Positions 7,455 through 10,314 of a DNA stretch of 10,314 bases are shown here, piece by piece (position 1 is the stretch's first letter; every line of letters begins with the position of its first letter). Source of the stretch: Acidimicrobiales bacterium (lineage in GTDB: Bacteria; Actinomycetota; Acidimicrobiia; Acidimicrobiales; Palsa-688); the NCBI GenBank assembly GCA_030039575.1, contig JASHVH010000361.1:1-10314 (forward strand), written 5' to 3'. The position numbers were made by a program, and so were the translations under genes. The notes under the pieces are model-generated. The model did no database searches and was not told the DNA's origin. It saw only the letters and a list, made by a program, of their open reading frames with translations.

Positions 7455-7471
7455 CACCTGGCCCCCAGGTG
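7455..7471. promoter_or_regulatory. Perfect palindrome CACCTGG-CCC-CCAGGTG, candidate operator
   Basis: Two 7-bp arms (7455-7461, 7465-7471) around a 3-nt centre match perfectly. The site is 30-46 nt upstream of the phosphoesterase start and spans the -35 region of its inferred leaderless promoter, an ideal place for a repressor. If instead the transcript begins upstream, it would form a short tight hairpin in the leader. No cognate regulator is encoded next door. Confidence 0.5.
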
Positions 7472-7524
7472 GGAGAACAGGAGCTGAACTCTTGGTGACA
7501 TTTCGGGCTCGATGGCGGCCGCTG

Positions 7525-7553
7525 CCGGCCGCGCCCGCGGGAGCCGCGGCCGG
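7525..7553. other. Long GC hairpin in the phosphoesterase/PIG-L divergent spacer
   Basis: CCGGCCGCG (7525-7533) and CGCGGCCGG (7545-7553) are perfect 9-bp arms. The 11-nt loop itself contains the palindrome CCCGCGGG. It lies about midway between the two divergent starts and may separate the two promoters or bind a protein. Its all-GC make-up in GC-rich DNA means chance cannot be ruled out. Confidence 0.45.
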
Positions 7554-7629
7554 GGCGCCGTCGGGCTCGCAACCGAGCTCGGGGCACAGCGGGACGTGGT
7601 GGCCCGGGCCCCTATGTTTGGGAGGGCCG

Positions 7630-7635
7630 TAAACT
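7630..7635 (+). promoter_or_regulatory. Probable -10 element of the PIG-L deacetylase gene (leaderless)
   Basis: TAAACT (TAnnnT class) lies 8 nt before ATG 7644. The closest purine-rich run, GGGAGGG, ends about 17 nt upstream, too far to act as a ribosome binding site. This supports a leaderless transcript and ATG 7644 as start. Confidence 0.5.
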
Positions 7636-7643
7636 TCGCCGTC

Positions 7644-8516
7644 ATGGACGACCCTCGACCAACGGCCGGACCAGGAGCGGAGGCGGCCAACGGCTGGACG
7701 CTCATGGCCGTGCACGCTCACCCCGATGACGAGGCCATCGGCACCGGCGGGGTGCTGGCCCGCTACGCAGCAGAGGGGGTGCAGACCGTGCTGGTCACGT
7801 GCACCAACGGTGAGCAGGGCGATGCCATGGGCGGTGTGCAGCCGGGTGAGGAGGGGCATCACCCCGAAGAGGTAGCCGCCGTTCGGCTGGCCGAACTGCG
7901 CACCTCGGCCGCCGTCCTCGGTGTGGACCACCTGGAACTGCTGGACTACCGCGACTCGGGCATGGACGGCTGGAGCGCCAACAAGGACCCAGGCGTATTT
8001 TGCAACGTACCCTTACCCGAAGTAAGTCGTCGTCTCGCCCAACTGATGCGGCATTACCGGCCTCAGGTGGTGGTCACGTACGACGCGAACGGCAATTACG
8101 GCCACCCCGACCACATCCAGGCCCACCGGGCCACGGTGGCGGCGGCCGAATCGACCGGTATCCCGGCCAAGTTCTACTACTTGGCCATTCCCAGGTCGGG
8201 GTTCCTCCAAGTCCGCCAACTGATGCAGGCCTCCGGCGTAAGCACCGACGACTTTGACTTGCCGCCCGACTTCGGTGTACCGGACGAGCAAATAACCACT
8301 GTGGTCGACGTCTCTGCCTACGTCGGGCAAAAGCGGGAGGCACTGGACGCCCACGTCAGCCAGAACCAGAACTTCTTCTTCGACCGGCTGCCCGACGAAA
8401 TCACGACGGCAATCCTCTCGCGCGAGAGCTTCACCCTACGCTCGGCCACAAACGGCTCGGCCCGCGAAGACGACCTTTTCGCCGGCTTACGAAAGGAGAC
8501 CACCCGCGGTGCCTGA
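7644..8516 (+). CDS. PIG-L family deacetylase (MshB/Mca-like LmbE fold)
   Basis: This 290-aa zinc-dependent N-deacetylase or amidase of the LmbE/PIG-L family includes the mycothiol enzymes MshB and Mca. The metal site is visible: HAHPDDEAIG (24-33; His26, catalytic Asp28, Asp29) and YGHPDHIQAH (152-161; third ligand His157). YRDSGMDGW (102-110) and VVVTYDANG (142-150) are also typical of the MshB/Mca branch. Length fits the branch (about 290-300 aa). I chose ATG 7644 for the -10-like hexamer just upstream. The frame is open back to 7512 but those residues are GC-rich low-complexity sequence. The gene overlaps the next small gene by 8 bp. Whether the substrate is a mycothiol precursor, a mycothiol conjugate or another N-acetyl sugar cannot be decided here. 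Confidence 0.92.
   Translation: MDDPRPTAGPGAEAANGWTLMAVHAHPDDEAIGTGGVLARYAAEGVQTVLVTCTNGEQGDAMGGVQPGEEGHHPEEVAAVRLAELRTSAAVLGVDHLELLDYRDSGMDGWSANKDPGVFCNVPLPEVSRRLAQLMRHYRPQVVVTYDANGNYGHPDHIQAHRATVAAAESTGIPAKFYYLAIPRSGFLQVRQLMQASGVSTDDFDLPPDFGVPDEQITTVVDVSAYVGQKREALDAHVSQNQNFFFDRLPDEITTAILSRESFTLRSATNGSAREDDLFAGLRKETTRGA
8493..8498 (+). promoter_or_regulatory. Shine-Dalgarno site of the HicA-like gene (AAGGAG)
   Basis: AAGGAG lies inside the end of the deacetylase gene, 10 nt before GTG 8509. It supports a real, translationally coupled small gene whose start overlaps the deacetylase stop. Confidence 0.7.
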
Positions 8517-8805
8517 AGGACCCGACCGCACAGAGCTCAGCAGCAACCATCAAGATACGCTGGCCAAGATATTCGAGCACCCGGTGAGCCACAACATCGA
8601 GTGGCGAGCCGTCCTTGCGCTCCTGCGACAAGTCGGCACGGTCCAGCAAGAACACGACGGTTCCTACCACGTGACGTTGGGGGAGGAGACCGAGACGTTC
8701 CGCCGGCCAAGGAACAAGGACGTCGACGCTCAGGAGGTGGTCGACCTGCGCCGGATGCTGCAAAATGCGGGCTATGGGCCGGAGGCGGCGGAAAAGAAGT
8801 CTTGA
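8509..8805 (+). CDS. Small HicA-like protein of unknown function, coupled to the deacetylase
   Basis: This 98-aa charged soluble protein starts at GTG 8509, overlapping the deacetylase stop by 8 bp. Residues about 15-90 resemble the small dsRBD-like HicA toxin fold: a helix around WRAVLALLRQVG (32-43), then EHDGSYHVTL (48-57) where HicA has its GSH active-site turn, a strand into FRRPRNKDV (64-72) and a C-terminal helix VVDLRRMLQNAG (77-88). The FEHPVSHNIEW segment (22-32) is typical of a group of conserved actinobacterial small proteins. In canonical HicA the catalytic His directly follows GS. Here the order is Gly51-Ser52-Tyr53-His54, and no HicB antitoxin gene is adjacent, so a toxin role is doubtful. 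Function is unknown; co-translation suggests a link to the deacetylase. Confidence 0.75.
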   Translation: MPEGPDRTELSSNHQDTLAKIFEHPVSHNIEWRAVLALLRQVGTVQQEHDGSYHVTLGEETETFRRPRNKDVDAQEVVDLRRMLQNAGYGPEAAEKKS

Positions 8806-8822
8806 CCCCGGTGCGGTTCAAT

Positions 8823-8869
8823 CTGGGAACTGAAACTGCTGTCTCGCATACTTTTTCATTCCCAGTTCC
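8823..8869. other. Composite inverted repeat CTGGGAACTG ... TTCCCAGTTCC
   Basis: CTGGGAA (8823-8829) can pair with TTCCCAG (8859-8865). Alternatively the overlapping GGAACTG (8826-8832) can pair with CAGTTCC (8863-8869). The two 7-bp pairings exclude each other. GGAAC also resembles the -35 motif of many ECF sigma factor promoters, and here it appears on both strands facing inward. It starts 18 bp after the HicA-like stop codon. Confidence 0.4.
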
Positions 8870-8892
8870 GCGCCCACTCTCTCACGGCTCAC

Positions 8893-8922
8893 CGGGCCCA
8901 CAAGTGTTGACCATCGGGCCCG
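8893..8922. terminator. CGGGCCC/GGGCCCG stem-loop, possible terminator-like hairpin
   Basis: CGGGCCC (8893-8899) and GGGCCCG (8916-8922) give a 7-bp GC stem with a 16-nt loop, about 88 bp after the HicA-like stop. No T-tract follows, so intrinsic termination would be inefficient. The second arm is also self-complementary (CGGGCCCG), which weakens the case for a specific stem. Confidence 0.3.
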
Positions 8923-9077
8923 TGATTTCCAGGCCCTTGTACCCAAGTTCGCTGAAGGTCCACGCAGAAATAGTAAAGCGCGTGCCCCGAAGAGGCCGCT
9001 CCTGTCGCGGGTGCCCAGGACTGGAGGTACCGGCACCTCGACGGTGCGATTGGAGGCCTTCCGAGGGCTGCCGGCGC

Positions 9078-9083
9078 TAAGCT
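9078..9083 (+). promoter_or_regulatory. Probable -10 element of the LapA-domain gene (leaderless)
   Basis: TAAGCT (TAnnnT class) lies 6 nt before GTG 9090. The intervening bases are GGGGCC. GGGG could be mistaken for a ribosome binding site but is only 2 nt from the start codon, so a leaderless transcript is more likely. Confidence 0.45.
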
Positions 9084-9089
9084 GGGGCC

Positions 9090-9368
9090 GTGGCCACCAC
9101 AAAGCCGAGCACGGGCCGCAAGCGGGCACCGAAGTGGACCACAAAAACCTGGGTGCGGATCATCGTCGGCATCCTGGTCGTTGTCTACGTGATCCTGTTC
9201 ATCGTCCTGAACTCGCAAAGTGTCAAGATCGATTTTGTGTTCTTCAACGTACGGTCTCGGCTGTGGGTGGGGTTCCTCGTTTCCCTGGTCCTGGGCGGCG
9301 TTCTGGGCATTGCGCTGGCCGCCTACCGGGGGTGGAACGCCAAAGCGGACAAACCGCCGGCGGCGTAA
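9090..9368 (+). CDS. LapA-domain (DUF1049) small membrane protein
   Basis: This 92-aa inner-membrane protein has a basic N-terminus (1-20), a first helix around 22-40 and a second around 59-78, with a short basic tail. Between the helices, IVLNSQSVKIDFVFF (38-52) is the LapA-domain hallmark (N-x-Q-x-V-x-x-x-F). In Gram-negatives, LapA/YciS and its partner LapB take part in control of lipopolysaccharide assembly. Actinobacterial members lack that context and their role is not defined. GTG 9090 is the start, with a -10-like hexamer 6 nt upstream. The S51-family gene follows after 53 bp on the same strand, with a hairpin at its stop codon. Confidence 0.85.
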   Translation: MATTKPSTGRKRAPKWTTKTWVRIIVGILVVVYVILFIVLNSQSVKIDFVFFNVRSRLWVGFLVSLVLGGVLGIALAAYRGWNAKADKPPAA

Positions 9369-9383
9369 CCCGGCAGCCCGGGT
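9368..9383. terminator. Hairpin ACCCGG-CAGC-CCGGGT at the LapA-gene stop codon
   Basis: A perfect 6-bp stem with a 4-nt loop begins on the last base of the TAA stop. No T-tract follows. It may weaken read-through into the S51-family gene or protect the 3' end of the upstream message. Confidence 0.35.
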
Positions 9384-9407
9384 CACCCTGCTGCTGATAG
9401 CGACGTG

Positions 9408-9417
9408 AGGGAGAGGA
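9408..9417 (+). promoter_or_regulatory. Shine-Dalgarno site deciding the S51-family start (AGGGAGAGGA)
   Basis: The purine run AGGGAGAGGA ends 4 nt before CTG 9422 and 25 nt before the first ATG (9443). Its spacing fits the CTG and not the ATG. Confidence 0.7.
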
Positions 9418-9421
9418 CGCC

Positions 9422-10159
9422 CTGACCGGTCACATTGTCGCGATGGGCGGCGCCCGTTCGGTCGTGGACCGCCGTAACGACGCCCTCGTCGATTACGTCC
9501 TCGAGTTGACGGGGAAAAGCGACCCGGCGGTGCTCTTCCTCGGGACCGCCACGGGGGACGACCGGGGCTACATAGTTTCGTTCTACGAGACGTTCAACTC
9601 GGCTCGCTGCCGGCCCCGGCACCTGGACCTGTTCAGCCGGGAGTTCGACGACATCACGGGACCGGTCCTCGGGGCCGACGTCGTCCATGTCGGTGGCGGT
9701 AACACGGCCAACCTGCTCGACATTTGGAAACGCCAAGGTGTCGACGTGCTGCTGCACAAAGCCCTCGCTCGGGGCGCCGTGCTGACCGGGGGGAGCGCCG
9801 GCGCCCTGTGCTGGTTCGAGGGGGGTACGACGGACTCTTATGGGCCGACGCTCCAGGTGCTGAGAGAGGGGCTCGGGATGGTCAAGGCCAGTTTCTGCCC
9901 CCACTACGACTCCGGGGAGCAGCGGCGGCCGCTTTTTCACGCCGCACTGCTCGACGGGGCGCTCCCGGACGGTTACGCGGCGTGGGACCGCGCCGCCGTA
10001 CGGTTCGACGCAGATGGCCGTTTCGTGGAGGCGGTCACCTCTCAGCCGGGCGGCCGGGCCCTCAGGGTGTACGTGGGCAACGGACAGGTCGTCGAGGAAG
10101 ACTTGCCTTGCCGGTACCTTCCGGAGAACCCCGTTCCTCGGGCCTTTTTTAGAGAGTGA
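9422..10159 (+). CDS. S51-family serine hydrolase (cyanophycinase / peptidase E-like), probable CTG start
   Basis: This 245-aa cytoplasmic hydrolase belongs to the peptidase S51 / class I glutamine-amidotransferase-like fold. Seen are a beta-strand start TGHIVAMGG (2-10), a VLFLGTATGD stretch (37-46), VHVGGGNTANLLD (88-100), the nucleophile elbow TGGSAGALCWF with Ser125 (122-132), Asp137, and the conserved FCPHYD with His161 (158-163). In the family Ser and His form the catalytic centre for aspartyl-peptide or cyanophycin hydrolysis. Without cyanophycin synthetase nearby, an Asp-dipeptidase role is as likely. The start at CTG 9422 restores the first strand and fits the Shine-Dalgarno site. 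Starting at ATG 9443 would cut into the conserved AMGG segment. It ends 15 bp from the convergent dehydratase gene. Confidence 0.88.
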   Translation: MTGHIVAMGGARSVVDRRNDALVDYVLELTGKSDPAVLFLGTATGDDRGYIVSFYETFNSARCRPRHLDLFSREFDDITGPVLGADVVHVGGGNTANLLDIWKRQGVDVLLHKALARGAVLTGGSAGALCWFEGGTTDSYGPTLQVLREGLGMVKASFCPHYDSGEQRRPLFHAALLDGALPDGYAAWDRAAVRFDADGRFVEAVTSQPGGRALRVYVGNGQVVEEDLPCRYLPENPVPRAFFRE

Positions 10160-10174
10160 GGGGCAGGCCGCTGT

Positions 10175-10314
10175 TTAAAGCACGGCTCCGAGCTGCCACG
10201 GCGTGAACTCTTCGTCCCCGAAGCCGAGGTCCTCGCTCTTGCTCCGTTGCCCCGAGGCCACGGCCAGGACGAGCTCGTAGATCTCCCGGCCACACTCATC
10301 GACCGTGGTTGTCC
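10175..10314 (-). CDS. C-terminus of a UxaA/GarD-family altronate or galactarate dehydratase (partial)
   Basis: The minus strand encodes the last 45 residues of a protein that enters from the right edge and stops at TAA (10177-10175). The tail reads VDECGREIYELVLAVASG, then KSEDLGFGDEEFTPWQLGAVL. The pattern D-x-C-G-x-E-I-(F/Y), VASG-x-x-(S/T)-KSE and EF-x-PW-x-G is typical of the C-terminal catalytic region of altronate/galactarate dehydratases, iron-dependent enzymes of hexuronate and sugar-acid breakdown. The N-terminal part is outside the window, so completeness and substrate are unknown. The gene faces the S51-family gene tail-to-tail with a 15-bp gap and no obvious terminator. Confidence 0.8.
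   Translation of the reverse strand, partial: TTTVDECGREIYELVLAVASGQRSKSEDLGFGDEEFTPWQLGAVL

Larger units (their letters stand above)
8806..9077. other. Gene-free stretch between the HicA-like and LapA-domain genes
   Basis: I see no convincing coding sequence here on either strand; open frames crossing it have no family features. It is visibly less GC-rich near 8820-8860. It contains two dyads (8823-8869 and 8893-8922, listed separately) and scattered GTTC/GAAC half-sites. A TAGTAA at 8971-8976 could be a -10 element, with no convincing -35. No tRNA cloverleaf is present. Confidence 0.5.

Noticed and set aside
7426..7587. Phosphoesterase extension upstream to 7587
   Set aside because: The extension is Arg/Pro-rich, spans the palindrome and the GC hairpin, and would bury the Tat motif more than 50 residues inside the protein.
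7512..7643. PIG-L extension upstream to ATG 7512
   Set aside because: The residues are Ala/Arg/Gly-rich and overlap the GC hairpin, with no family match. The -10-like hexamer points to ATG 7644.
8815..8824. GGTTCAATCT, resembling a tRNA T-loop
   Set aside because: Flanking bases do not form a 5-bp T-stem and no anticodon or acceptor arm can be built around it.
8601..9080. A 159-codon plus-strand open frame across the HicA-like gene and the following spacer
   Set aside because: It lacks an SD site and family features, and lies out of frame with the better-supported HicA-like gene.
10130..10150. CCCG/CGGG hairpin followed by TTTTTT at the end of the S51-family gene
   Set aside because: The stem has only four base pairs, is separated from the T run by two bases and lies within the coding sequence, so I do not call it a terminator.

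Overview
The window is GC-rich, densely packed actinobacterial-type DNA. It holds no rRNA, tRNA, CRISPR array, insertion sequence or phage gene that I can see. The gene set (a DesK/DesR-like two-component pair, a PIG-L deacetylase with mycothiol-type motifs, a luciferase-like flavin oxidoreductase, a Tat-exported phosphoesterase), the GTG starts and the apparent leaderless promoters point to Actinomycetota. Acidimicrobiia or a related uncultured lineage is my guess, not something the sequence proves.

Left part (1-3773, + strand). The last 23 codons of a probable FtsX-type ABC permease are followed by a six-helix sensor kinase and a NarL/FixJ-class response regulator. Next come an ABC-2 type ATPase and its permease, whose probable CTG start overlaps the ATPase stop codon. 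This is a common actinobacterial module in which the two-component system controls an efflux-type transporter.

Middle part (3827-5797). A classical SDR oxidoreductase on the minus strand and an LLM-class flavin-dependent oxidoreductase on the plus strand are transcribed divergently from a 129-bp spacer. The LLM gene runs tail-to-tail into a minus-strand gene with a 4-bp overlap of stop codons.

Right part (5794-10314). A Tat-exported phosphoesterase (phospholipase C/acid phosphatase family) on the minus strand diverges from a PIG-L deacetylase across a 218-bp spacer carrying two strong inverted repeats. The deacetylase overlaps by 8 bp a small HicA-like protein of unknown role. After a 284-bp gene-free stretch with several dyads come a LapA-domain membrane protein, an S51-family (cyanophycinase/peptidase E-like) hydrolase with a probable CTG start, and the C-terminus of a UxaA/GarD-family dehydratase on the minus strand.

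Most notable are two likely CTG start codons with the same Shine-Dalgarno geometry, four genes with a TAAnnT hexamer 6-9 nt before an SD-less start codon, a perfect palindrome placed like an operator ahead of the phosphoesterase, and the orphan HicA-like gene coupled to the deacetylase. I found no convincing new defence or mobile system.
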